This document shows, one piece after another, positions 21,121 to 28,273 of a stretch of DNA of 64,000 bases (positions are counted from its first letter, which is position 1; the number at the start of each line of letters is the position of its first letter). Position numbers and translations under genes: made by a program. The DNA is from Streptomyces sp. NBC_01264 (GTDB lineage Bacteria > Actinomycetota > Actinomycetes > Streptomycetales > Streptomycetaceae), in NCBI RefSeq assembly GCF_026340675.1, contig NZ_JAPEOX010000001.1, positions 3,286,001 through 3,350,000 of the forward strand, given 5' to 3'. Under the pieces are notes generated by a model. It did not search any database. It had not been told where the DNA came from and saw only the letters and a program-made list of their open reading frames with translations.

Positions 21121-21654
21121 ATGCCCGCCACCCTCCACAGCCCGCACGCCTCCGGCAGCCACCGCCGGTACCGCCCCCTCCCCCGCCTGCTGGCGGTCGC
21201 CGCCGCGACCCTCGCCTTCGCCGCGGCCGCGCCACCGACCCTCGCCCAGGCCCAGCCCTCCGGCAACGTCTCCCCGATCAACGTCGCCCCCGGGGACCGG
21301 GTCAGTCTCAACGTCACCGGCTGCGGCACCCGCACCGGCAAGGCCAGCTCCAGCGCCTTCGGCGACGTCTGGCTGGCCCCCGGAAACGCCGAGGCCACCA
21401 ACCTCTTCGGCTCCGCCACCACCTCCCGGAACGTCAGCGCCGGCTCGCATCCCGTCACCTTCGAGTGCGGCGGCCCCGGCGGCGAGCGCGTCACGGTGGC
21501 GCTGAACATCACCCCGGGCGGCGCCCGGGGTGGACTCGGCGGCAGCGTCGGTTCCATGAGCCCGGGCCAGATCGCCATCGGTGGCGCCCTCGTGGCCGGC
21601 GCACTGGGCGCCGGTGCCTGGATCCTGCGCCGCCGCACGGGCCACGCCTCATGA
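21121..21654 (+). CDS. Secreted, C-terminally membrane-anchored protein of unknown function
   Basis: 177 residues. Signal peptide at residues 1-46 (RPLPRLLAVAAATLAFAAAA ... LAQAQP). The extracellular part is beta-rich and has two cysteines (VTGCGTRTG and TFECGGPGG). A Gly-rich spacer leads to a C-terminal TM helix (IAIGGALVAGALGAGAWIL) and RRRTGHAS, an anchor without an LPxTG motif. AGGAGTCC precedes the ATG. I recognise no family. The layout matches the many small beta-sandwich cell-surface proteins of Streptomyces. Confidence 0.65.
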   Translation: MPATLHSPHASGSHRRYRPLPRLLAVAAATLAFAAAAPPTLAQAQPSGNVSPINVAPGDRVSLNVTGCGTRTGKASSSAFGDVWLAPGNAEATNLFGSATTSRNVSAGSHPVTFECGGPGGERVTVALNITPGGARGGLGGSVGSMSPGQIAIGGALVAGALGAGAWILRRRTGHAS

Positions 21655-21769
21655 GCCGGGTACGGGAGTGGCCGATGGTCCCGCCCCACTAGGGACTTTC
21701 CCCACTCCCGCCCGGAGCCCCCCTCCCGCAAGGCTGAGTCCACGCACCGCTGCCACCGAGGAGCCCGCC

Positions 21770-22672
21770 ATGGACCAGAGCCCGCACCCCGTGATCGCCG
21801 CCGTCGACGGTTCCGCGAACGGCACCCGGGCCCTGGAATGGGCCGTCTCCCAGGCCCTGATGGCCGGAGCCCCGCTGCGCATCGTGCACGCACGCCTCTA
21901 CATGAACAACATCGGCGCAGCCCTGTCCGGAGGCTTCGCCGAGCCGGGCCTCGACGACGACCCCGTACTGATCCGGGTCCGCGAGGCCCTCGACGGCCGC
22001 GCCGGACTCCCTCCGATCGAGTACGCCTCGTATCCCGGCGCCCCCGACCGCGTACTGCCCCAACTGGGCGAGGACGCCCAGGTGATGGTCCTCGGCTCGC
22101 GCGGCCGCGGCGGCTTCGCCAGCCTGCTCCTCGGCTCGAACGGCATCGCCTGCGCCAGCCAGGCCGCCTGCCCCGTGGTGGTCGTCCCGCGCGCCGAGCC
22201 GCCCCTGCACGACCCGTACGGGCAGGTCGTACTCGGCCTCAACAGCGCGGCCCCCGACGCGAGCACCACCTACTTCGCCTTCCGCGAGGCGGCCCGGCGC
22301 GGGGCCCGGCTCCGGGTCGTCGTCGCACACGCCTGGCCCGGCCGGACCTTCACCGCCGCCGGCGCCATCGGCACGGCCGCGCCCGAGGAGACCGCGAACG
22401 CCCACGAGGTCGCGGCCCTGGCGGCCGTACACCTGCGTCCGTACGCCGAGCGGTTCCCGGAGGTGCGGATCGAGCAGCTGTCGGCGCCCGGCGACGCGGC
22501 CGGCCACCTGGTCGCCGCTTCCCAGGCCGCGGACCTGCTGGTCATCGGCCGCCACCGCAAGCGCCCGCTCTCCCCGCGCCTGTGCTCGGTCACCAACGCG
22601 GTCCTGCTCCACACCGCCTGCCCGGTCGCGGTGGTCCCCCTGGAGGAAACCGCCGTCCCGGCCGCCGCCTGA
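21770..22672 (+). CDS. Universal stress protein, tandem UspA domains
   Basis: 300 residues from ATG 21770 (GAGGAG upstream). There are two UspA domains. The first is VIAAVDGSANGTRALEWAVSQA with the ATP-binding motif VLGSRGRGGFASLLLGSNGIACASQAACPVVVVP. The second is VVLGLNSAAPDAS with VIGRHRKRPLSPRLCSVTNAVLLHTACPVAVVP, whose motif departs from GxxGxxxxGS. The first domain probably binds ATP, the second probably not. Typical of dormancy/redox-stress Usp proteins. Confidence 0.9.
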   Translation: MDQSPHPVIAAVDGSANGTRALEWAVSQALMAGAPLRIVHARLYMNNIGAALSGGFAEPGLDDDPVLIRVREALDGRAGLPPIEYASYPGAPDRVLPQLGEDAQVMVLGSRGRGGFASLLLGSNGIACASQAACPVVVVPRAEPPLHDPYGQVVLGLNSAAPDASTTYFAFREAARRGARLRVVVAHAWPGRTFTAAGAIGTAAPEETANAHEVAALAAVHLRPYAERFPEVRIEQLSAPGDAAGHLVAASQAADLLVIGRHRKRPLSPRLCSVTNAVLLHTACPVAVVPLEETAVPAAA

Positions 22673-22686
22673 CCCCCACCGAGCCC

Positions 22687-22917
22687 TCACCCGGCCACGG
22701 CAGCTCCCGCCCCCCTGACGTGAAGCCCTTCCAGCAGGTCCCTCGTAGCCTCCGCGACCGCGACGACGGCGGCGTCGAAGACCTCCTGGTTGTGCGCGGC
22801 CGGCGCTCTGAAGCCGGACACCTTCCGCACGTACTGCAAGGCGGCGGCCCGGATCTCCTCCTCGGTCGCTTTCTCCGGAATCGCGGGCGGACGCAACGTC
22901 TTAATCGATCGGCACAT
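22687..22917 (-). CDS. DUF2277 family protein
   Basis: 76 residues from ATG 22917. The family starts exactly at MCRSIKTLRPP, then ATEEEIRAAALQYVRKVSGF and a helical C-terminus. The function is unknown. Members are small, widespread in actinobacteria and usually monocistronic. It is convergent with the universal stress gene. Confidence 0.85.
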   Translation of the reverse strand: MCRSIKTLRPPAIPEKATEEEIRAAALQYVRKVSGFRAPAAHNQEVFDAAVVAVAEATRDLLEGLHVRGAGAAVAG

Positions 22918-23073
22918 ACCCCCACTATCCCGCTTCCCGAACACCCCCGGCAGAAAGCCGGAACCAGCAGGGGCACGGCATCCGAAGCCCCGACCGGCGG
23001 TCAGACCCGTGAGCTGGCAGGGAGCCGCGGTCCGTCCCCGGCCCCCGACCACAGGCGTCCGGCGGTGGTCGGG

Positions 23074-23211
23074 CTAGACATCACCCTGAGACCGCTCAAG
23101 GCCCTCGATGAACGCGTTGTGGAAGGCGAGTTCTACGGCCCGGCAGGGGGCCGTGATGAACATCCCCTGAGCCTCACCGAGGCTGCACCCGGCCACCTGC
23201 CTGGTCGCCAT
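23074..23211 (-). CDS. Possible 45-residue protein
   Basis: Open frame ATG 23211 to TAG 23074 encoding MATRQVAGCSLGEAQGMF..., ending IEGLERSQGDV. It has balanced composition and an uninterrupted frame between the terminator at 23241-23276 and the DUF2277 gene, but no family is recognised and no Shine-Dalgarno is obvious. Confidence 0.3.
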   Translation of the reverse strand: MATRQVAGCSLGEAQGMFITAPCRAVELAFHNAFIEGLERSQGDV

Positions 23212-23240
23212 GACCCGACGTTGCCGTCGGGTCCGGGCGC

Positions 23241-23276
23241 AAAAGACCCCCCGCCGTGAACGGCGGGGGGTCTTTT
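23241..23276. terminator. Perfect bidirectional terminator beside the tRNA fragment
   Basis: A 16-bp perfect stem AAAAGACCCCCCGCCG (23241-23256) pairs with 23261-23276 around loop TGAA, with A- and T-runs on both sides. It would end the leftward tRNA-Val transcript in the unoccupied chromosome. Confidence 0.92.
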
Positions 23277-23279
23277 GGC

Positions 23280-23327
23280 TGGTGGGCGCGGACGGTTTCG
23301 AACCGCCGACATCTGCTTTGTAAGAGC
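23280..23327 (-). tRNA. 3' half of tRNA-Val(TAC), prophage attachment site
   Basis: Read on the minus strand: anticodon loop CTTACAA (anticodon TAC, 23318-23324), anticodon stem AGCAG, variable loop, T-arm GGCGG-TTCGAAA-CCGTC, acceptor CGCGCCC, discriminator A and encoded CCA (23280-23282). The sequence leaves the tRNA consensus at about 23327, so the D-arm and 5' acceptor strand are absent. This is the classic fragment left at one end of an element integrated in a tRNA gene. An intact copy would be expected at the other end of the prophage, outside the window. Confidence 0.8.
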
Positions 23328-23375
23328 CGGATTAAACACGGCCTTCTGCGTCCTCACGGATCTTGCGACCTGCAG

Positions 23376-24725
23376 TTACGCTGCTGCCCCCTCCTCCACG
23401 AAGATCGTTTGGGAGGAATTTAGGGGGCGCGCCCGCTGGGTCAGGTTTGGAGCCTCAGGCCAAATGCTCGTCCACTTCAGGTTACCCATAGCCCGCTCGT
23501 AGATAGCCTGCAAACCCTTGAGCCGCTCGACCCGCATCTCTGGCGTCGGGTGCTGGTAGATGCGCTTGATCCCCGGACGTAGATGGCCGGCCTGGTCATG
23601 CGCCAGTGACGCCTTGACGCCAAGCTGGTCCTGGTACGTGTCATGCGTGTGCCTGAGATCCCTCATGGTCAAGCCCGGCATGATGGGCTCCCAGGCGGCC
23701 CTCTCTGCCCTCCCCCGCGTCACTGTCAGCGCCTTCCTGCCGTCGGCGGCAGGCCTGATGTGCGCCCGGGTGAAGTTGCTGCGGCGCCAGAAGACCCCAG
23801 ACGGGGTGCAGAACACGTACTCGTGCGGCCACACCTCCAGGTGCCGCTTAAGTAGCGCGGCGAGGAACGGTGGGATGTCGATGTCCCGAGCGCGGTTACC
23901 GTTCTTCGGCGCTTCCAGCTGAAGGACCAGGCCAGTCTTCTCCCCGTCGGGATCGCGGCCCTCGTATTCGGCGAGCTCCCCGACCTCCGGATCGACGCGG
24001 ATGATCGGGCACTCGAACCATCCGCCGTCGTGCGACTGCCGGCGGGTGCGCAGAACGTTGTCGCGGTGCAGCGCGGCACCCTCCCCCCAGCCGAGGCCCG
24101 TAAAGGCGGTGGCGAGGACATGCAGGCCGACTGCAGGACCGAGTCGACGGGCCATTTGGAGCACCACTTCGGGTGGCGCCCACTTCTCCTCGTCGGTCTT
24201 CTTCGGCTTCGCTGGTGTCGCGGCAGCCCCTGCTGGAAGCGTCCGCCGCCGGCCGTAGAGCGGATTGACCTCCAGGTAGCGGGCATCAACTGCGCCGGTC
24301 ATGATCGACGACATCAGGCTGACCGCGTGCCCGGCGGTCACCGACTCGCAGGACAGCTCATTCAGCTGCCAGTCGTCCACGTCGAACCAGGTGATGTTGA
24401 TGAGCGCCACGTGCTCCCACTTGGGGAAGATGTGCTGCTCCAGCAGGTTCCACCGCTTAGCGACCGTCGCTCCACGCTTGGGCTTCGCCTTCATCCATCG
24501 GCGGGCGAGCACTCCGAACTTCTCCTGCTGCTTCGCTGGGTCGATGTACCGGCCGGCCCGGATGGCCGCCTCTTGCTTCTCGCCGTATTCCTCGGCCAGC
24601 TTCTTGGTCGGGAAGCCGGGCCATGTGCCCGGCTTCCCGTCGGGCTTCGTCCAGCGCGCCCGCCACGTGAACTGCTTCGTCTGCTTGCCGTTCCGTACCT
24701 TGTAGACCTTCTCGGCCCAGGCCAT
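23376..24725 (-). CDS. int: Tyrosine recombinase (integrase) with unusual active-site residues
   Basis: 449 residues from ATG 24725, with GAGAGGAGA upstream. N-terminal arm-binding region KQTKQFTWRARWTKPDGKPGTWPGFPTKKLAEEYGEKQEA, a core-binding helical part around 60-160, then the catalytic domain. In the usual TGLRWGE box the sequence is FTGLGWGEGAALHRDN: Gly212 stands where Arg I belongs. The HxLR box reads MRDLRHTHDTY, so Arg355 replaces His, while Arg II (Arg358) is kept. AGHLRPGIKRIYQH supplies His381 and nucleophile Tyr390. It is adjacent to the tRNA att site, as expected for the enzyme that integrated the element. The substitutions could mean a divergent but active site or an inactivated integrase. 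Confidence 0.85.
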   Translation of the reverse strand: MAWAEKVYKVRNGKQTKQFTWRARWTKPDGKPGTWPGFPTKKLAEEYGEKQEAAIRAGRYIDPAKQQEKFGVLARRWMKAKPKRGATVAKRWNLLEQHIFPKWEHVALINITWFDVDDWQLNELSCESVTAGHAVSLMSSIMTGAVDARYLEVNPLYGRRRTLPAGAAATPAKPKKTDEEKWAPPEVVLQMARRLGPAVGLHVLATAFTGLGWGEGAALHRDNVLRTRRQSHDGGWFECPIIRVDPEVGELAEYEGRDPDGEKTGLVLQLEAPKNGNRARDIDIPPFLAALLKRHLEVWPHEYVFCTPSGVFWRRSNFTRAHIRPAADGRKALTVTRGRAERAAWEPIMPGLTMRDLRHTHDTYQDQLGVKASLAHDQAGHLRPGIKRIYQHPTPEMRVERLKGLQAIYERAMGNLKWTSIWPEAPNLTQRARPLNSSQTIFVEEGAAA

Positions 24726-24786
24726 ACGCCTGTCTCCTCTCGCGCGGTCAGACCCATGCTGGGGCAGCCGTAGCTGCGGAGGCGGT

Positions 24787-24993
24787 CTAGCGGCAGGAGA
24801 CGGCCGCTTCGAGTGACGGAGCGCCCGGCACAAGGCCGAGCGCGGCATTGACCTGGCCTATGCCGGCCTCCGTCAGTGCGCCTTCGAAGGACAGCTGGGG
24901 GGCGACGTAGACGAGGAGATGGTCACCCGTCGGATCGACCCACACGACAGCGTCGTCTGGAAGCGCACAACCGCACAGAACATGAACACACAT
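24787..24993 (-). CDS. Small prophage protein upstream of int
   Basis: 68 residues from ATG 24993 (GTG at 24999 is an alternative). N-terminal MCVHVLCGCALPDDAVVWVDPTG has three cysteines within the first nine residues. The rest is acidic and helical. It is co-directional with int, 61 bp apart, where lysogeny modules often place a directionality or accessory factor, but it has no visible HTH. The function is not assigned. Confidence 0.55.
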   Translation of the reverse strand: MCVHVLCGCALPDDAVVWVDPTGDHLLVYVAPQLSFEGALTEAGIGQVNAALGLVPGAPSLEAAVSCR

Positions 24994-25033
24994 CGGCACC
25001 CCGCCCGTTCAATGTGGGGCCCCACCATCAGCG

Positions 25034-25088
25034 TTCTGTCATGCAACCACACATGTGAGTGACATGTGGAGGGTTCGGAGTGACAGAA
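25034..25088. promoter_or_regulatory. Nested inverted repeats upstream of the integrase operon
   Basis: CCACATGT-GAGTG-ACATGTGG (25049-25069) is an 8-bp perfect dyad. It sits inside a second perfect 8-bp dyad, TTCTGTCA (25034-25041) with TGACAGAA (25081-25088). The two centres are within 2 bp. This is an operator or recombination-control candidate in the gap between the repressor and the int operon. Confidence 0.5.
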
Positions 25089-25102
25089 GCGATCAAATGC
25101 TG

Positions 25103-25606
25103 TTACGCGCTGTCGCGGTCGGTCGGGTAGCTGAGTTCGTGCAGCATCGGCTGCATGCGGCGCCACGCCCTGAGGTGCCGCTGGCGCTCTTCTGGCGTCG
25201 GATTCTTGGAGGCGCCCTTCACGACGACGGTCACCGAGGTTCCGTCCGGGAGCTGGATGACCGCGGTCTCGACGACCGCTCCGTCCCGTTCGAGCTCGTC
25301 CTGAACCGTCATTGGGAGCCCCTCCACGCTGGATCGCCGAGAGTTCTCGGCGTCCACAGGATTTCCACGGATGGGATCGCCGCCGGCAAGGATCCGCTCC
25401 GGCGAGTCCGGCGTCCAGCCGACCAGTTCAGCGAAGGCGCGGATGGTCGGCGAGACCCTCTTGAACGGCTTCCCCTGCTCGATGTTCTGCACGGTGGCGC
25501 GGCTTACGCCGAGGGCTACCGCGACTTCCTCTTGGGTCAGCTTGGGGCGGAGCGCCAGGCGTGCGGCCTTGAGTGCCTCACCGAGTCGTGCGCAGTCCGT
25601 GTCCAT
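25103..25606 (-). CDS. XRE-family prophage repressor
   Basis: 167 residues. HTH at residues ~8-65: LGEALKAARLALRPKLTQEEVAVALGVSRATVQNIEQGK. The C-terminal part (VIQLPDGTSVTVVVKGASKNPTPEERQRHLRAWRRMQPML) is not an S24 peptidase domain, so SOS-type autocleavage is not expected from the sequence. It is divergent from the first rightward early gene across a 216-bp region with dyads. By position it is the immunity repressor. Confidence 0.8.
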   Translation of the reverse strand: MDTDCARLGEALKAARLALRPKLTQEEVAVALGVSRATVQNIEQGKPFKRVSPTIRAFAELVGWTPDSPERILAGGDPIRGNPVDAENSRRSSVEGLPMTVQDELERDGAVVETAVIQLPDGTSVTVVVKGASKNPTPEERQRHLRAWRRMQPMLHELSYPTDRDSA

Positions 25607-25750
25607 GGCTCCTCATCATGCACTAGGTCTCTGCAACCAAGAAGCATACTTCTCAGCCTTTGACCAGCGCATTGGTAGTCATTCCGAGCCAAGAAGGTTG
25701 CATGGGGCGCACACCCCACACCCTCCCGCGCCTCCTGGCACGCAGTGACG

Positions 25751-25823
25751 CAACCAAAATTTAGTCGACTGAGGTAGGCGAACTGCTTGCGTTCGTAGTC
25801 AAACTGCGACTACATTTTAGTTG
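25751..25823 (+). promoter_or_regulatory. Early operator/promoter region between the divergent regulators
   Basis: CAACCAAAATTTAGTCG (25751-25767) recurs inverted at 25807-25823 with 15 of 17 matches. GTAGTC-AAACTGC-GACTAC (25795-25813) is a perfect 6-bp dyad overlapping it. TTGCGT (25787-25792), an 18-bp spacer and TACATT (25811-25816) form a promoter whose start would fall at or next to the GTG at 25823. Repressor bound to the dyads would cover this promoter. Confidence 0.65.
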
Positions 25824-26032
25824 TGAGGCCGAACGGACAAGCAATCAGAGCCATACGCCGAGCCCAGCACATGGGGCTCCGTGCGCTGCAAGAACTGACC
25901 GGCTTGAACAGGGGCTACCTCTCCCGGCTGGAGAGGGGGCACATCCACGAGCCGGACGACGAGCAAGTCCGGAAGGTCGCCGAAGCCCTGCACGTGGCAC
26001 TTGACGCCATAACTCACAAGGAGAAGACGTGA
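25823..26032 (+). CDS. Small XRE-type HTH protein (Cro-like), first early gene
   Basis: 69 residues from GTG 25823, with no Shine-Dalgarno, so it is probably translated from a leaderless mRNA. Almost the whole protein is one HTH: IRAIRRAQHMGLRALQELTGLNRGYLSRLERGHIHEPDDEQVRKVAEALHV. It is divergent from the XRE repressor and so plays the Cro position. It overlaps the next gene by GTGA. Confidence 0.75.
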   Translation: MRPNGQAIRAIRRAQHMGLRALQELTGLNRGYLSRLERGHIHEPDDEQVRKVAEALHVALDAITHKEKT

Positions 26033-26334
26033 CCGCCGACGCCACGAAGGCGCGCCCGACCAAGAACCCGAAGGCCCGCGCCCTCGCCGCGGCCGCCGCC
26101 GCCAACAGGCGAGTCCAGCGACTCAAGGCCGAAGAGGAGATGGACCTCGTCCGCTGGACGCCGGAGGAGGTCGTCGAAAAGGAGCTGCTCGCCTTCAGGA
26201 GCGTCCGACTCCTCAAGGAGGCCTGCTACAAGCGCAAGGTCTACCACCACAAGGACAACGGTCGGATCACGTTCACGCCGGAAGACATCCGGATGGAGAA
26301 CGCCCGCACCCAGGTCGTCCCGATCGCCGCTTAG
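26029..26334 (+). CDS. Excisionase-like / HTH early protein
   Basis: 101 residues from GTG 26029, overlapping the Cro-like stop. The N-terminus is basic and Ala-rich (KARPTKNPKARALAAAAAA). The C-terminal half (WTPEEVVEKELLAFRSVRLLKEACYKRKVYHHKDNGRITFTPEDIR) has the helix-turn-wing outline of HTH_17/excisionase proteins. Such a protein could be the recombination directionality factor or an early regulator. This is a by-eye assignment. Confidence 0.6.
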   Translation: MTADATKARPTKNPKARALAAAAAANRRVQRLKAEEEMDLVRWTPEEVVEKELLAFRSVRLLKEACYKRKVYHHKDNGRITFTPEDIRMENARTQVVPIAA

Positions 26335-26441
26335 CGGCTATGCGGCCCCGACCGCCGGTTTCTTCCCGGTCCCCGGCCAGTCAGGGCCTCCCGAAGTACC
26401 GCCCCTCACTGCACGTACATGCAGGAAGAAGAGGAACCCCG

Positions 26442-26714
26442 ATGTCCCACATCATCGCCGGTGATCCGGCTCCCACCAACCCCAGCGGCAAGCTGCGCGT
26501 CGAGGTACTCGCCGGTCTGGGTTGTGCCTTCGATGGCATTGAGGACCCTGCGGCACGCGCCGAAGAAATCCTCGCCCGGTACGACGCCCTGAAGCGCGCC
26601 GAGGTGCTGGCCGAGGCGGCCGACCGTCTCCGCGCGGCAATGCTGCTGGCCGACGACTGCGCCTGCGAGACCTTCATCCGGAACCAGGCTCGCGGCGGTG
26701 AGTCCCGTGGCTGA
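26442..26714 (+). CDS. Small hypothetical prophage protein
   Basis: 90 residues from ATG 26442 (GGAAGAAGAGGAA upstream). Helical and acidic, with EEILARYDALKRAEVLAEAADRLRAAMLLADDCACETF suggesting a helical hairpin. First gene of a run of tightly packed small genes. No family recognised. Confidence 0.6.
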   Translation: MSHIIAGDPAPTNPSGKLRVEVLAGLGCAFDGIEDPAARAEEILARYDALKRAEVLAEAADRLRAAMLLADDCACETFIRNQARGGESRG

Positions 26715-26934
26715 TCTCCTCCCCGCCTCTGACATCGCCCGCCTGGACGTGCCGCTGGCCGAGCTGACCGCGGACCTGCAGATGATCCGCCTGAAGCGCA
26801 CGGCCGCCGAGCGGATGCGGCGGCTGATGGTCGCCGATCAGCAGTACGAAGTCGATCACCTGGACGCCGACTCCAAGTGCCCGCTGCCCGGCTCCTACCC
26901 CGTCAGCCACCTGCGCCCCGGAGGTCAGTCGTGA
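26707..26934 (+). CDS. Small hypothetical prophage protein
   Basis: 75 residues from GTG 26707, overlapping the preceding stop by 8 bp; GTG 26698 is an alternative. The first half (ELTADLQMIRLKRTAAERMRRLMVADQQYEVDHL) is a charged helix. The C-terminal part has one Cys in DADSKCPLPGSYP. No family recognised. Confidence 0.55.
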   Translation: MADLLPASDIARLDVPLAELTADLQMIRLKRTAAERMRRLMVADQQYEVDHLDADSKCPLPGSYPVSHLRPGGQS

Positions 26935-27116
26935 GCGCCCCGACGGAGCCGCGTCCGCTGGCCGATGTCGCACAGGGCGCGCTGATCGCCCTCGACCTCG
27001 GCTTCCAGGAGTCGTTCGGGCCGCGTGACGGCTGGTCGGCCATGGTCTGGGCTGCCTACCGCATCGATCAGCACATCGCCCGGCAGCGGGCCACGAACTG
27101 GGGGGAAGCAGCGTGA
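26931..27116 (+). CDS. Small hypothetical prophage protein
   Basis: 61 residues, GTG start in a GTGA overlap with the previous gene. Mostly one amphipathic region (ADVAQGALIALDLGFQESFG, WAAYRIDQHIARQRATNWGE). No family recognised. Confidence 0.55.
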   Translation: MSAPTEPRPLADVAQGALIALDLGFQESFGPRDGWSAMVWAAYRIDQHIARQRATNWGEAA

Positions 27117-27319
27117 ACTGGGATGCACATGACGCTCGGGCAACCGGGCTGACGCCGAAGGCGGAGGCCGCCCTGATCCAGGGGATGGCGAAGCTGCGGG
27201 CGCAGGAGGCCCGGGACCACAAGGCTGGTTGCCGTTGCGTGGCCTGCCAGGTCCGTCGGATCGACGCGAACATGCGGGCCCTGCGGAAGCAGGCCGCTGA
27301 CGCGAAGGCGGTGGCGTGA
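27113..27319 (+). CDS. Small CxC...C basic protein
   Basis: 68 residues, GTGA overlap at the start. Helix-rich with HKAGCRCVACQVRRIDANMRALRKQ, a CxCxxC cluster in a basic context that may bind zinc and nucleic acid. Function unknown. Confidence 0.55.
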   Translation: MNWDAHDARATGLTPKAEAALIQGMAKLRAQEARDHKAGCRCVACQVRRIDANMRALRKQAADAKAVA

Positions 27320-27789
27320 TGTCCGAGCCGCAACCCCTGCCGCTGCCACAGAGCCGCATCGCGGAGATCCACGCCGCCCTGAAAGCAGTGCCCGCCCCGC
27401 CGTGGTGCTGGATCGGTACCCGCAACGGTGGCGGCCCCCAGCTGGTCACCGACCACTCCGGCCGTCAGTACATCCTCGCGGCCACCAAGCCGGCCGACGT
27501 CCGCGGCGACGAGCTGATCGACCCGTACACCGACGCACCGATCTATGGCGACCTGAAGTTCCGGGACTGCCAGCCCCAGGAGAGGTGGTCGTCGATGCGG
27601 ACCGGCGCTGAACTGGCCGTCGGTCGGACCGACTACGACCCGGACAGCATCGTTGACGTCGACAACCCCGTCGCCCGCTGGCTGAGGGACTCGGCCGGAT
27701 TCGTTACTGAGCTGCTGGCCGAAGTCGCCCTGCTCCGCCAGGAGAACAGTGCCCTTGAGAAGGCCCTCGGCCTGAACGAGGCCGCCTGA
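27319..27789 (+). CDS. Hypothetical prophage protein
   Basis: 156 residues from ATG 27319 (TGATG overlap; GTG 27316 gives one residue more). The N-terminal half, with WCWIGTRNGGGPQLVTDHSGRQYILAATKP, looks like a small beta domain. The C-terminal 40 residues are a coiled coil (ELLAEVALLRQENSALEKAL). Similar proteins occur in Streptomyces phages, with no known function. Confidence 0.6.
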   Translation: MSEPQPLPLPQSRIAEIHAALKAVPAPPWCWIGTRNGGGPQLVTDHSGRQYILAATKPADVRGDELIDPYTDAPIYGDLKFRDCQPQERWSSMRTGAELAVGRTDYDPDSIVDVDNPVARWLRDSAGFVTELLAEVALLRQENSALEKALGLNEAA

Positions 27790-28166
27790 TGAGCTTCCTC
27801 GGCATAGTCCACCCGACGGGCAAGCACCGTGCGGTCGACGAGGTGGACCGGCTGCGGGCTCAGATGCGCCTGCTGCTGTTCCTGCTCTGGTGGATGGCCG
27901 TCCAGCTTACTCAGGCCGCCGCGAAGGCCAGCCGCTGCTCCGTAGCTGAGGAGCAGGCGGCCGAGGCCACGCAACGTGCCGATGCCCTCGAGCGGGAGGT
28001 GACCGCGCTCCGGTCGCAGCTCGCCAACCACCGCAAGACCGGCAACCTGACCGCGCACCCCGCGGTCGCCGAGACGCAGCCCATCCCGATCGTCTCCACC
28101 AGCACCAACCCGCCGGTGTACGTGCCGATGCGGCTCTCCGCCGCAGCCGAAGCCGGCCTCCTCTGA
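27789..28166 (+). CDS. Hypothetical membrane/coiled-coil prophage protein
   Basis: 125 residues, ATGA overlap at the start. A hydrophobic helix (LRLLLFLLWWMAVQLTQAAA, residues ~25-48) precedes a coiled coil (AEEQAAEATQRADALEREVTALRSQLA). The tail is polar. It is probably membrane associated. Function unknown. Confidence 0.55.
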   Translation: MSFLGIVHPTGKHRAVDEVDRLRAQMRLLLFLLWWMAVQLTQAAAKASRCSVAEEQAAEATQRADALEREVTALRSQLANHRKTGNLTAHPAVAETQPIPIVSTSTNPPVYVPMRLSAAAEAGLL

Positions 28167-28273
28167 ACCGCCGGGCCCGCGCATCCAACGGACCGCGGCC
28201 CCGGCCACCAACCACCGCCACGGACGGGCACCACCGCCCGCCCGCGGCCCGCCACACCCTTCACGAGGACACA

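Noticed and set aside
20258..21505. 415-codon open frame in the C-skewed region
   Set aside because: Low-complexity Pro/Ser/Arg sequence caused by base composition. It runs through the start and signal peptide of the real gene at 21121.
23024..23357. Small open frames over the terminator and tRNA fragment
   Set aside because: They cross a perfect hairpin and the att site, so coding is unlikely; only 23074-23211 on the minus strand is kept, at low confidence.
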